The position numbers and the translations under genes were made by a program. Below, piece by piece: positions 33,207 through 43,865 of a stretch of 64,000 nt of DNA; position 1 is the stretch's first letter; every line of letters begins with the position of its first letter. Origin of the DNA: Malaya genurostris (Eukaryota > Arthropoda > Insecta > Diptera > Culicidae); NCBI RefSeq assembly GCF_030247185.1, contig NC_080570.1, forward strand, positions 119,688,689 to 119,752,688, given 5' to 3'. The notes beneath the pieces are model-generated. The model saw only the letters and a list, made by a program, of their open reading frames with translations. It was not told the origin of the DNA and did no database searches.

Positions 33207-34293
33207 GGATAGTGATAAAATGATAATGATAATTGTTATGTATCATTTGGATGTATTTTTCTCTTACTCCTAAATAAATATGATTAACAAACGATGTGAG
33301 TTCTATTTCGGAATTTTTTAATCACTACTTCTGGTACTTCTGAAACCGGAAATTGGAGACCCATTGAACCGAAATAAGCTTTTCTGCTTTCATAACTCTG
33401 GAACCAGAAGTCGGATCCGACTAAAATTCAGATGCGTTTTGTGGAACCATGGGGCCTTTCAATTGAATCTGAATTCAGTGCAGATAACAACAGAAAACCT
33501 GTTTTCGCAAATGCTCAACCGATACGATTCATACACATTTGAGTCGGATTATGCTATGATCACAATCTTCGATTATAAATAACTGATATAAAAGATTCAG
33601 TTTCGGATTTGTTGGACCGGTATGCAATTCCGAAGACACGTGTAGCTTCATCAATCGAATTGAAAGTGTGATTATGTGCGTACTTCACGGTTGATAAAGC
33701 CCTAGCACTTGCAACTCACTTTTGCATTGTAAACTCATCATCATCATCATTTTGATGAACTCTTGTGCGATTCCAATGCGATACTATCACACCTGGCAGC
33801 GTGAGATTCGAACAACGCTATTAACGTGCATTGCAATCAATCGATCATATCGATATCGAATAGCACCCAGTAGAGGAGTTGAGTGCATCATCGTCATAGA
33901 AAACTTAACCGATCGATGGTGGTCAACCATGCGCTTAATTGATCGCACCATCGATCGGACAATGGCTCGGACCTGGGGTGGTGTAAAAGTTTTCTTTGGA
34001 AAATCTGTTGGATTCCGATGCGAGGAGGCGATGGAGGCTGATGCACTTTGACGATGCAGCTGATTGCTCATCGGCCAAAAAGGAAGCTTTTAAGCTAATG
34101 CAGCGCACTGCATTAGTGTCAGGTCCGAGTTGGTTTTTCTGTTGGTGAAATTTTTTCCGAAAGAACTGATGATCCAACAGTCGATGACATATGTCACACG
34201 GTACCGAAGATCGTTGATCTCAGTAATCTGTGATTTTTGATCTTCATATACATTTCCGACGAATCACAAGCATACCAGATTATCACCCGTAAC
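33207..34293. other. Intronic sequence with a CCACTAGG-family fragment and GC-richer block
   Basis: 33330-33490 resembles internal CCACTAGG-family units in minus orientation (AACCAGAAGTCGGATCCGAC). 33740-34120 is richer in GC with a CATCATCATCAT run, is open in several frames and is repeat-free. It could be regulatory. Confidence 0.35.
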
Positions 34294-34301
34294 GTATTAC
34301 T

Positions 34302-34465
34302 TAGAGTGACTATAATCAGAGTGGCGACAGCTGTGCGTTTGGAATGACAGCTACCAGTTCCAAACGAGCAAACGACCTGTCAATTCAATGTAGAGCTAAT
34401 GGAATGTTTTTAATTGTTGCCAGCATTACGGATGAGATGTCGTCACTCTGGTTATAGGCACTCTA
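34302..34465. mobile_element. 164-bp hAT-like MITE
   Basis: The 28-bp terminal inverted repeats (34302-34329 and 34438-34465; start TAGAGTGACTATAA, right end read inward TAGAGTGCCTATAA) match at 25 of 28 positions. They are bracketed by an exact 8-bp duplication GTATTACT (34294-34301 and 34466-34473). Eight-base duplications and short TIRs are the signature of hAT elements. There is no coding capacity. Confidence 0.85.
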
Positions 34466-34473
34466 GTATTACT

Positions 34474-35349
34474 AAATGGTCTGGGTGGAAACTTGCGGAA
34501 ATTTTCCAACTGAACTAGTACAAGGAAGCATCAAAACCACAAACTCTTCTACAGTATCAGTAGGCCGTGAGGCGACGGGAAAACACCGTCTCCGCGATTA
34601 CGCACTTTTTCCAACTGTGTCACGGTGCGGTGGCTTTTCTGTTCACGATGCGGTGGCACCCTGTTTGTTACCAGGGCGAACGCATCACTCCGTGTTCCAT
34701 TTTTTTCTTCAGTTTGCTTTGTTTTCGAAATTTTCTTTCCTTGTTCCGCAAACAAGATTCCGCGCGGCACCCAGCCAAACCGTCAAACGACCCAACCGAA
34801 CGAAGCGCACACCACCACGATGATTACGAGCTGTCAATTGCTTGTTAAACAGTGCTGATTGCAAATTAATTAGATTACGGCCCGGCTCGGAGTCCCATGC
34901 ATGCGATATTTAAACGATATTTCGCGGGTCAGAAATAGTCGTACGCAACCTGTTGAAAAAAACATTGTATAATCGATTGTTTTCTGTCCAGTCGACTGGG
35001 CTCGGTTGGCTTCGCCAATTTTCACCAACTAGCGGAACTAATGTTCGAATTTGTAACCTCGGGAAAAGGCCATTAGGTAACCGGTTTCATTTTTATAGTA
35101 GGTTATCGGATCATACGCAGCGGAGAGGATAAATTAGCCGCTTGTTATGGCACCGATGCGACCCAGCGTGTCGGAGATAAACAGTTCGATTTTCAGCCTG
35201 ATATGAAATGAATTTCAAGTATTTCAGATAGGAGAAGCGTAAAAGATTTAAGACTCAGTATGTCTCAAAGTGTCCACCAGTGGGCGCTAGCTCATCCACT
35301 TTTTCGAAATATCTGCCAGAGAAAGGATCATTGCAAATGAATTCTTAAG
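34474..35349. other. Repeat-free intronic block, partly GC-rich
   Basis: 34480-34830 is open in several frames on both strands, but translations match nothing and are rich in Pro/Arg/Thr by composition. 34870-35200 is moderately GC-rich, with TGCATGCGATATTTAAACGA. It could contain intronic enhancers; no gene is supported. Confidence 0.3.
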
Positions 35350-35351
35350 TA

Positions 35352-36638
35352 ACAGATCGGCTGAAAAGTTCGTATTGTTTCTATGAAAGGGCGCCACTAG
35401 AATTAAATCCATACCATTTTCAGTTAGTACCAACCTTCAAAAGATACGTGTATAAATTTGACAGCTGTCTGATTATTAGTTTGTATTGATATTGCATTTT
35501 GAGTGAATCTACTTTTATTATTGTGAAAAAATGGAGAAAAAGGAATTTCGTGTGTTGATGAAACACTACTTTTTGATGAAAAAAAGTGCCGCCGATACCA
35601 AAAAATGGCTTGATGAGTGTTATCCAGACTCTGCACCGGGCGAAGCAACAATTCGTAAGTGGTTTGCAAAATTTCGCACTGGTCATATGAGCACCGAAGA
35701 CGATGAACGCAGTGGACGTCCAAAAGAGGCTGTTACCGATGAAAACGTGAAAAAAATCCACAAAATGATTTTCAATGACGTGAAGTTGATCGAGATAGCT
35801 GACACCCTAAAGATATCAAAGGAACGTGTTGGACATATTATTCACGAATATTTGGATATGAGAAAGCTTTGTGCAAAATGGGTGCCGCGTGAGCTCACAA
35901 TCGATCAAAAACAACAACGAATTGATGATTCTGAGCAGTGTTTGGAGCTGTTATATCGAAATAAAACCGTTTTTTTTTCGTCGATATATAACAATGGACG
36001 AAACATGGCTCCATCACTTCACTCCGGAGTCCAATCGACAGTCAGCTGAGTGGACTGCACGCGATGAACCGAACCCAAAGCGTGGAAAGACTCAACAATC
36101 GGCCGGTAAGGTTATGGCGTCTGTATTTTGGGATTCGCATGGTATAATTTTCATCGACTACCTTGTGAAGGGAAAACCATCAACAGTGACTATTATATAG
36201 CGTCATTAGAGCGTTTGAGGAAAGAAATTTAAAAAAACGGCCTCATTTGAAGAAGAAAAAAGTTTTGTTTCATCAAGACAATGCACCGTGTCACAAGTCG
36301 ATGAAAACCATGCTGAAATTGAACGAATTGGGTTTCGAATTGCTCCCTCATCCACCGTATTCTCCAGGTTTGGCCCCCAGTGACTTTTTCCTGTTCTCAG
36401 ACCTCAAGAGAATGCTCGCTGGTAAAAATTTTAGAAGCAATGAAGAGGTAATCGCTGAAACTGAGGCCTATTTTGAGGCAAAGGACAAATCTTACTACAA
36501 AAATGGTATCGAAAAGTTGGAAGATCGCTATAATCGCTGTATCGCCTCTGATGGCAATTATTTTGAATAATAAAAACGAATTCTGGCAAAAAAAATATGT
36601 GTTTCTATTAAACGATACGAACTTTTCAGCCGAACTGT
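35352..36638 (+). mobile_element. Mos1-type mariner, copy 2 (near full length)
   Basis: 1287 bp between TA duplications (35350-35351 and 36639-36640), with the same terminal repeats as copy 1. The length is about that of Mos1. It lies about 2.1 kb downstream of copy 1 in the same orientation. Confidence 0.93.
35531..36570 (+). pseudogene. Mos1-like mariner transposase, two frameshifts
   Basis: ATG 35531 opens MEKKEFRVLMKHYFLMKK, then the paired HTH region and TIDQKQQRIDDSEQCLELL. One extra T in a T-run near 35972 shifts the frame before MDETWLHH (first Asp). A missing A near 36174 shifts it again after IFIDYL. The last part carries FHQDNAPCHKS and SPGLAPSDFFLFSD with DD34D spacing, ending ASDGNYFE. 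All three catalytic Asp codons are present, in three different frames. Fewer lesions than in copy 1 suggest it is the younger or less damaged copy. Confidence 0.9.
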
Positions 36639-36640
36639 TA

Positions 36641-37370
36641 TCTATACAAGATAGGGTAACGATATCCTCATTCATCTCAGCTCCACGATTAATTCTGTAT
36701 AGGGCAACGGCTCCCTATTTCATCTCATTCGTAAGGACGTTGCCTTGAAAATCCGATAGCCACTAAAATCACTACGACTATTTCATATTTCTGAATATTA
36801 AACTAATATTCATAAAACAGCTAAAAACACTTATGATGTGTTCACTACTGTTTGCTCCTAATTTCATCTCAATGGATTTTTATCCATCCTATCGTTGGTT
36901 TTATATTCTTCCTATTAATTAGCAATGGCGATAGCAATCAAAATAAAATATTGCACTATTACACTCTCAGGTTCATAATGTCAATATTTTTCCTAAAAGG
37001 ACCTAATGCCAACTGTGAGACAACACATGATATTTTTAGAACCAGTTTGAAATCAATTCCACTTTGTAATTCAATTTCCAGTAATTCCCAACAAAATCTA
37101 CAGTGCATATCGAAAGTTGATAGTTTTTGCTATTATCCTATGTGAAGTGTTAGATGGAAAGATTGCTGATTGGACCGTAATACTCGAAAGAGAAAGTAAA
37201 CAAAGAGAAACTGTCATTTGCACTTAGGGCCTTTTCTCGTATTTGTCTTCATATATCGGAATGAAACCAGTGCAACCAGATTTGCCACAATGGTTAATTG
37301 ATTAGTATTTAACACGCTCTTTCTGGTAATATTCGAAGCCGAAACAGTTTTTTATCAATTTTACTGATTT
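36641..37370. other. AT-rich intronic sequence, nothing recognised
   Basis: No repeats or coding signals beyond unrecognised short frames. Confidence 0.4.
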
Positions 37371-38370
37371 TTTGCCTTTCTCATATAGAAAGGTTATGCA
37401 ATCACTGTGAAAACCGATTTTTGATCCGAGGCCCGGAGGACCGAGTGTCATATACCATTCGACTCAGTTCGTCGAGTACGCAAAATGTGTGTGTGTGTAT
37501 GTAACGTTTTTTTTGCACTAACTTTTCTCGGAGATGGCTGAACCGATTTTTACAAACTTAAATTAAAATGAAAGGTCTTGTGGTCCCATACAAAATTCCT
37601 GAATATTATTTGAATCCGACTTCCGGTTCCGGAGTGATGGGGTAAAGTGTGCAAAAAAAATGAAAATATGTTTTCTAGCTTTTCACATAGATGGCGCGAC
37701 CGATTTTCATAAACTTAAGTTCAAATGAAAGGTCCTGTGGTCCCATATGTAATTCCTGAATTTCATCTGTATCCGACTTCCGGATTCGGAAATATAAGGT
37801 AAAGGTGTTAAACATTGTATATCATCACTTAAAAGGGCGAAATACCATAAAAACTCTTCTAAATCGACTTCAAATCTTCTCCAATTAATAGCGGCCCTTA
37901 CACGATCATTAAAAGTGTCATTACTAAGTAATGACACTTCTGCTCAAACGCTCGTCGTTACTGCATTACTGTACATCATTACTTTTTAGCATTACACGTT
38001 CATTATTAATGATGAGTATTTGTAACTATTCCAGCACGGGGCTTGTAACCAGAATAACTTTCCCTCAGCAATTAAAGAATATTAGCAATATTCTTTATCT
38101 TCGTTTAGCTGAAAATAAATTTTATTTGCCATTGAAACGTTAAGGTTTGTCATTTCCAGATTGTTTTTCACGTACAGTTCTGAAGAGAATGTTTACTTCA
38201 TGGTTGTCAAATTTTCTCATCTAATACAATACAAGTGACGATATTCAGCACTTCCAAAAAAAATAAGAAGAAGAAATAATGTTGGTAATGATGGAAAATC
38301 CGGAATTCCATCATTACTCGTGTCATTACTGAACTCGCAGACCTTACACCACTAGGTGGATTAAAACAGG
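37371..38370 (+). repeat. CCACTAGG-family repeat with an inserted palindromic repeat
   Basis: Both family termini are present: TTTGCCTTTCTCATATAGAA at the left and CACCACTAGGTGGATTAAAA at the right. Internal units (GAGATGGCTGAACCGATTTT; CAAATGAAAGGTCCTGTGGT; ATCCGACTTCCGGTTCCGGA) match the copies at 52661-53479 and 57188-57870. Compared with those, 37891-38343 is extra and is a separate insertion. Confidence 0.75.
37891..38343. repeat. Insertion with palindromic core, relative at 40010
   Basis: It begins CGGCCCTTACACGATC and then has a 27-bp near-perfect palindrome (AGTGTCATTACTAAGTAATG in its centre). Further CATTACT words recur to the right end. 40010-40130 has the same opening (CGGCCCTAACACGAG) and the TACTAAAGTAATGACAT core. 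It is non-coding and probably a MITE or foldback element. Confidence 0.55.
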
Positions 38371-38551
38371 TTTTTTTCTATTTTTTAACTTTATGAGTAA
38401 AACTGGCAACCTTGCGATACTAAATGAGATGAAAACAAAGCGCAATCAAGTGAATTAATTGAAAAAATTTCATCTCATATTTTGAAGACTTTTATTGCTT
38501 GTCGGCAATTTTAGAAGTTTTTTAATCGTCAATTAAACAAGTGGCAAGTTT

Positions 38552-38764
38552 GTCCCGGGTTGGCGGTTCAATGCATAGGACGCTGGTCTCACAAGCCAGT
38601 TGTCGTATGTTCGAGTCCCAACCTGAAAGGATTCTTAGTGTCAGTAGGATCCATAGTACTAGCCATGCAATGATTCTGTACACTAAGAATCGGCTGCGAA
38701 GTCTGTTGAAACAGAAAGGCCAAATTCCACAAAAGGAATGTAATGCCAAGACTTTGCTTTACTA
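38552..38764 (+). repeat. tRNA-derived SINE
   Basis: It begins near CCCGGGTTGGCGGTTCAATG (box A-like) with GTTCGAGTCCCAACC (box B-like) 40-50 bp later, then a tRNA-unrelated body (GATTCTTAGTGTC, CACTAAGAATCGGCTGCGAA) and a 3' part with AAACAGAAAGGCCAAATTCC. A second copy is on the minus strand at 58325-58526. It is not a functional tRNA gene because no cloverleaf can be closed. Confidence 0.75.
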
Positions 38765-40009
38765 AGTTGACGATACTATTCATGAAGTCATACAACATTC
38801 AATAGTGTTGTAATAAATTTGAAATAGTGTTCATGTTTTGAGACGAATCAATTAGTAAATATTCAGAAACGTGACGAGCTATAAAACTTGAGACGAAAGT
38901 GTTTCCTAAATTGAAAAGTGAGTTCATTCTAAATGAAAAAAAAACGATCACTGAAGAATTTAAACCATTTTTTTTTCAATGGGAAACTGTGACAATAGCT
39001 TAACCCTTTCACGACCATAAGATGTGCAGGACGATTTTCTATTTAGGGTCTAAATAATGAAAAGAATCAGCATTTTAGAGATTTTTTTTCAAAAATACTG
39101 TGCAACAAAATAAATTCAAATATTTTGCATGATAAAAACCATCATTCAAACAACATTTTGTAATTCTTTCGTGGAAAAATATTGAGAAATAAGTTGGTGA
39201 AAAGGTGTCCACTGTATCTCAGCGCATCCTAATCGGAATTGAGCAAATCAAAGCAGCATAGATAAAGTAGAAGTTTTTCTAGACCCCAACGTTTCAAAGT
39301 GAAAACTACGATTTTTCACGAAAAAATCGCCATTTTGTAGCTGTAAAACCTCCCCAAAGTAACAAACAACGAAAAGGAAAACGTTGGGGTCTGGTTTTTT
39401 ATACGTAGAAAGTGTGTGTAAAATTCGAAAACAAAATTGTTCAGTAGATTTTGAATGACGATGGACACGGACTTTCAAAACCTGCTTTCGAGCAAAACGC
39501 GTTTAAACAATTTATTACTCAAGGGAGCCTGTAGCGCTAACATTTTCAAAAAAATCATATTTTATCTTTTATTATTTGTTATAATGAAACATTTCAAGAA
39601 TGTTTTGTCAAGTTTTTAAGTCAATCGAAGCAGAAGCCTGTGTGTCGAGCTCTTACTTCTTCGAAGTATGAGATAAGCAAATGTAAAGGCCCATAACTTG
39701 CTGACTTTCGTTCTGATAGGCTTGAAAATTTCACAGAATTTTTCTTGAAATGTTCTACTATAAGATAATACAAAGGAAATAAAAAAATTATTTTTCAAAA
39801 GTGTTGGACCCTGCCCGCCCCTTAAGAACTATTTATGAAGAGAAATTACACTGCTTTTCCAGAGACGGAGTTGCAGAAACTTTTACTTTTTGCTCACTAA
39901 ACCAACGATAGAGGCGGCAAATATAGTTTTGCCCCGGGAGCAAATTTTCCTAAGTACGCCACTGTATCTCATTCATCTGGCCTAAAGATCCGTTTTGTAC
40001 GCACATTAA
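38765..40009. other. AT-rich intronic sequence with one inverted repeat
   Basis: At 39281-39395 AGACCCCAACGTTT and AAACGTTGGGGTCT form a 14-bp exact inverted repeat around about 85 bp. Otherwise no feature. Confidence 0.4.
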
Positions 40010-40130
40010 GCGGCCCTAACACGAGAATTATTAATGTCATGTTTAATGATTACTAAAGTAATGACATTCTTAATTTGTATAGAGAATTCATCATTACTGC
40101 TCTTACACGTTCATTAAATTACTGAAAATT
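40010..40130. repeat. Second copy of the palindromic-core repeat
   Basis: Shares GCGGCCCTAACACGAG, the TAATGATTACTAAAGTAATG core and later CATCATTACTGCTCTTACAC with 37891-38100. The right end is unclear. Confidence 0.5.
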
Positions 40131-42400
40131 AAATTTTATGCTTGATAAAACAATGCTGTAAACTTCAGTACAACAGAATGTATGACGAGGAAAAACAAAC
40201 AAGAAGCCCAACGCAATACTAAAAGTTTGTAAGTTTGACGATTATGTATAAAAGTTTCAAAAACCTGTAAAAGGTCCGCAAAATTGCAGAATCTGCTTAC
40301 AAAAGAAATCGAGAAATTTATATGCAAGCCTGCAACCTGGCACCTGTGATTCTGACGCTCATTATTTCGCTATTCTGCGGCGATTTCGTCGCATTCTATG
40401 TCCCTCTGAAAACCACAATATATGTCAGTCTAATGTTAACTTCACAATAATTTGCAACCATCGACATTTTTCGGCATTCATAACTCAGCTTTGCACTGAC
40501 AGGTGTAAACACGCAGCTATTTCCTGTCGGCATATCCTCATTCGACCACAGAAAGTGGTGTCGTCACTGCGTTACTACGGCGGCTACACGGGACTACTTT
40601 CTAATTCTGCATCCGAGTCATGTCGTGACCACGAAGTACAGTTGCTGCTTCTACCTCTGCCTCAGTGCTTTATCCGTCTAAATGGTTTTTACCGACTAAT
40701 TACAGATTACGGCGAAATAACTCCCCTAAGCCGGAGTCTCACAAACCGAGAAAAGCTAAAACGTCGTGCAAAGTGACACAATAAAAAGTGACGAACCAAA
40801 TGATGGGACATTTACTGAAGCATCGCTACGGGAGAGTGACTTCTCAGATTGGAGAAAACTATTACCGGTGCGGCTGCTGCTCGACCTCCACAGGAACCTC
40901 CGGGGAGGAAGAAAATAACCGAAGCAGTAAACAATCCGGTTACTTTTCCGGTAAAGCAGATTATTCGGATTTGCCGATGGACTGCGAGAGTATTGTCACT
41001 TACGATGTCATTTTCGAAGCGCCGCTTCGTCATCCCGGCAACGATTTCACGACTGGGGGTAAAGCACTGTTTATTTTCGTATAAAATTGACTGACGACGA
41101 GTCGAAGGCATTAGCGCGGGAACATAATGACAGGTGCGGCATAATTGCTATTTTGCTAACAAATTAGATTTCTAATGTTTCTCAGCTATAATTTTCACCG
41201 AAATCAGAGCATGCTTCGACGTAGTTCGAAGCTTGATGTTTGAGGATGGAATCAGCGATGCCAGATTGTTTGTATGTTGAAAGTATCTGAAGCTAACAGC
41301 CAACTATGTTTTGTATTACAATTGTCATAGTTTCATTCTATTTGTCAGGCATACACTATGTAAATAAGCCAAAAATTCTACAATCTGAACTGTAGACATT
41401 CGAAAACCCAAACTGACATCTCTATAAACACTATAGCTTTCATCTCATCTTTCATTTCTTTTACTGAGACGAAACGAGTGAGAATTGGCTTAACCAAAAA
41501 GCATTAAACATAGGTTTCAAAGAAGAAAATTGAAACACATTAGCATAATCTAATCTGGGCAGGTGCATGGCGCTGTAACAGAAAAAATAATAATAATAGC
41601 TTATTATAATTATTGTTTTCAACTTTACAGCAGTGGAGGCTTCGTGTGATGCTGTGTTCGCGATTTATTTGCGGCCACAAAGTAAACAGTTCAGAAAGAT
41701 GCAGCAGCTTAAACAACAACAACAATCAACTAGTGATTGGTGTTAAAAAAAAACACGAGCGCTTCCTATAATAAGGCGGCTGTCCGCGTTTAAACGAACT
41801 AGCCTTCGGCCTTTACTGGGAGCTGCTAAGTTAGACACAATAAACACAAACACACATACACATACAATCTGTACGTCAGACTAACTAATTACAGCTGTTC
41901 GGAAAGATTCGTTTTGTCTGAACCCGGTCCGATGCCCGACTGGTGAAGCTCAGTCCTATCGACTACCGATCGAAAGCCCTATAATTAGCGGATTGTATGC
42001 AAACGGTTTTGATGGGTACCCGATTGAGTTCGGTTAGTTGGAAATTAGTTTTCTATTTGAGATGGAAGCTGGGCTGGGAACAAACCCGGCGAGATTTTGT
42101 TCAATCAGATGATGATAGGTTCGGGGTAATTAAATCTAAAGGCAGATCACTTGTTGGAAAGTTCAACAGCATTGAGTGGGACTTCCTGTGCGGGCTTGCC
42201 GTTTGGTGTCTGTCAGCCGTTGTGATGGCAACCCTGAAAGTTTACATTTGGTGGTAGAAATCGATGCTTAGCAAATTATGTGAACTATTAGTGTAAATTT
42301 GACACTCCGGTATTTATATTTTAGACAATATTTTAATTTGATTATATAGAGAACAGAGAGGTGATGGTGCTACCCATGGACCACCATATCTCACCCGGCT
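40131..42400. other. Intronic sequence with a GC-rich open island
   Basis: 40500-41150 is GC-richer and repeat-free. A plus-strand frame with ATG at 40800 runs to 41082 (MMGHLLKHRYGRV, then CGCCSTSTG and YSDLPMDCESIVTYDV) and has a GT-type donor after ACTGGGG at about 41059. Two other frames are open over the same interval, and the donor's phase does not fit exon 2 of the corin-like gene. It might be an alternative or nested exon, or an enhancer with few stops. 41560-42260 is moderately GC-rich and unassigned. Confidence 0.3.
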
Positions 42401-42469
42401 GGTGCATACCTGGCTCTTAGAAATACGCATTGTTTTGCCAGAGTTGTGTAATAGAAGACAAAGTAATGC

Positions 42470-43045
42470 GCAGTCCTAGGACAGAGATTCAAAATTCAGT
42501 TCCAATGTTTAAACCAATCAATCAAAAGGTCCTGAATCCAGATAATGTTCTAAAAATCTGTCCCAAGTTCATAAATCAGATCAAGTCTTTGGGTCATGTC
42601 AAAAAATCAGGTTCAGAATCCAGAAATAGAAGATTGAAAAACACTGGTAGCGTGGATTATTCTGGTTTGGCACTTTCGAGTAGAAATTGCTATGAAACAT
42701 CGTCAGAAGACTGCCATTCTGCTCGAGAGAGCAAAACTTGGACAATGCACAAAACTCGTTTTTCAATAACGCCATATGTCTAGTGTACAGGTTATGACTT
42801 ATAGTCCAGAATTCTGGATCAAAAATTTAAGTCCAGAAGACAAATCAAAGTTCTGGAGTATGATCCAAGTCCAGAATAGCAGTTCAGGTTGAAATTCAGG
42901 TCTAGGGATCAGATACAGAGTTTTGGCCCAGAATCTAGGACCACGTCCAGGTTTCATGTCCCGAATTCAGACCTGGAATCTAGGTTTAGAATTCAGGTCC
43001 AAAATCCGCTCCACAATCATGGTTAAGATTCAGATTCTAGATCCA
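42470..43045 (+). repeat. Degenerate short tandem repeat (CCAGAATTCAGGT-like)
   Basis: Words of 11-14 bp such as TCCAGAATTC, TTCAGGTCC, CCAGAATCTAGG and TTCAGAATCCAG recur throughout with heavy divergence. The array resumes at about 43640-43860, on the other side of a reverse transcriptase fragment that seems to have inserted into it. Confidence 0.6.
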
Positions 43046-43129
43046 GAACTAATATTTTTTTATTTATTTATTTGGGAACAGAGAAAAGCCCGATGGAGGT
43101 GAAGTTTGGCAATCTCTTAGCAAAACTGC

Positions 43130-43570
43130 AAACATACAGTGTCGTCGGGCGATCTTACTAGATGTATGTTAATTGTTTAATATCATCTGCGAAAGATAGT
43201 TTGTGGCATTTCAATGGAAAGTTGAGATCATTGAGGTAGAGCAAGAATATAAATGGTTCCAAGTGGCTGCCTTGCGGGACTCCAGAGCTTCCGGCAAACG
43301 GTGTGGTAGTCCGGTCACCGATTTTCACTAATATTTCCCGTCCAATTAGATATGATTGAAGCCAGTTGAATGAAGATCTACTGAATCCAAGTTTTTAGAG
43401 TTTAGCAACGGCAATTTGGTGGCAGCGAAGAAATCTGTATAGATAGCGTCAACCCCGAAGACGTGCTTGTAGAGATCGAATTATAAAAGATGTTTTGGAC
43501 AATAAGTTCGTTGTAATTGATCGTTTGGCATAAAACCGTGTTGTGTTTCCTAGATATAGTTATTGCAGTT
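43130..43570 (-). pseudogene. Reverse transcriptase fragment (Jockey/CR1-like)
   Basis: Reading the minus strand in two or three frames gives VAKLKKLGFS, WLQSYLIGREILVKIGDRTT, AGSSGVPQGSHLEPFIFLLY, LNDLNFPLKC and SFADDI, i.e. RT blocks up to and including the catalytic FADD. Upstream, FMPNDQ-type residues remain with frame damage. It is similar in type to the fragment at 31190-31895, but in the opposite orientation. Both ends are missing. Confidence 0.7.
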
Positions 43571-43639
43571 ATGCTTGATGAAATCCAGAACTATACTTTC
43601 AAGTAACTAAGTAAGAGCTCAGCTTCTTGCCTAGAATTC

Positions 43640-43865
43640 ATCTATAGATACCTGAAACTGAACTTGAACCTGGACTTGCCGTTTTGTTGGTCCTGATCCG
43701 GGTCCAAATCCAGACCCAGATCCTCGTCCAGGATTTGGACCTACCTTATTACTGGTTCAAAAACCGATCCTGGAACTGGAACCGAATCCAGACTTGTACT
43801 TACCATATTACGGGTTCAAGTTCAGCACCTGAATTTCAGTTGGATCATTCGTTATAAATACACTA
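43640..43865 (+). repeat. Continuation of the CCAGAATTC-like degenerate array
   Basis: Contains ACCTGGACTTGCC, CCAGACCCAGATCC, CCTGGAACTGGAACC and similar words on the same theme as 42470-43045. Confidence 0.5.

Noticed and set aside
34476..34858. Three overlapping plus-strand ORFs and one minus-strand ORF as a gene
   Set aside because: Open in several frames because of GC-rich composition; no frame shows a domain or splice pattern.
38552..38764. A functional tRNA gene
   Set aside because: Box A/B-like words exist, but acceptor and anticodon stems cannot be paired, and a tRNA-unrelated body shared with 58325-58526 follows, as in a SINE.
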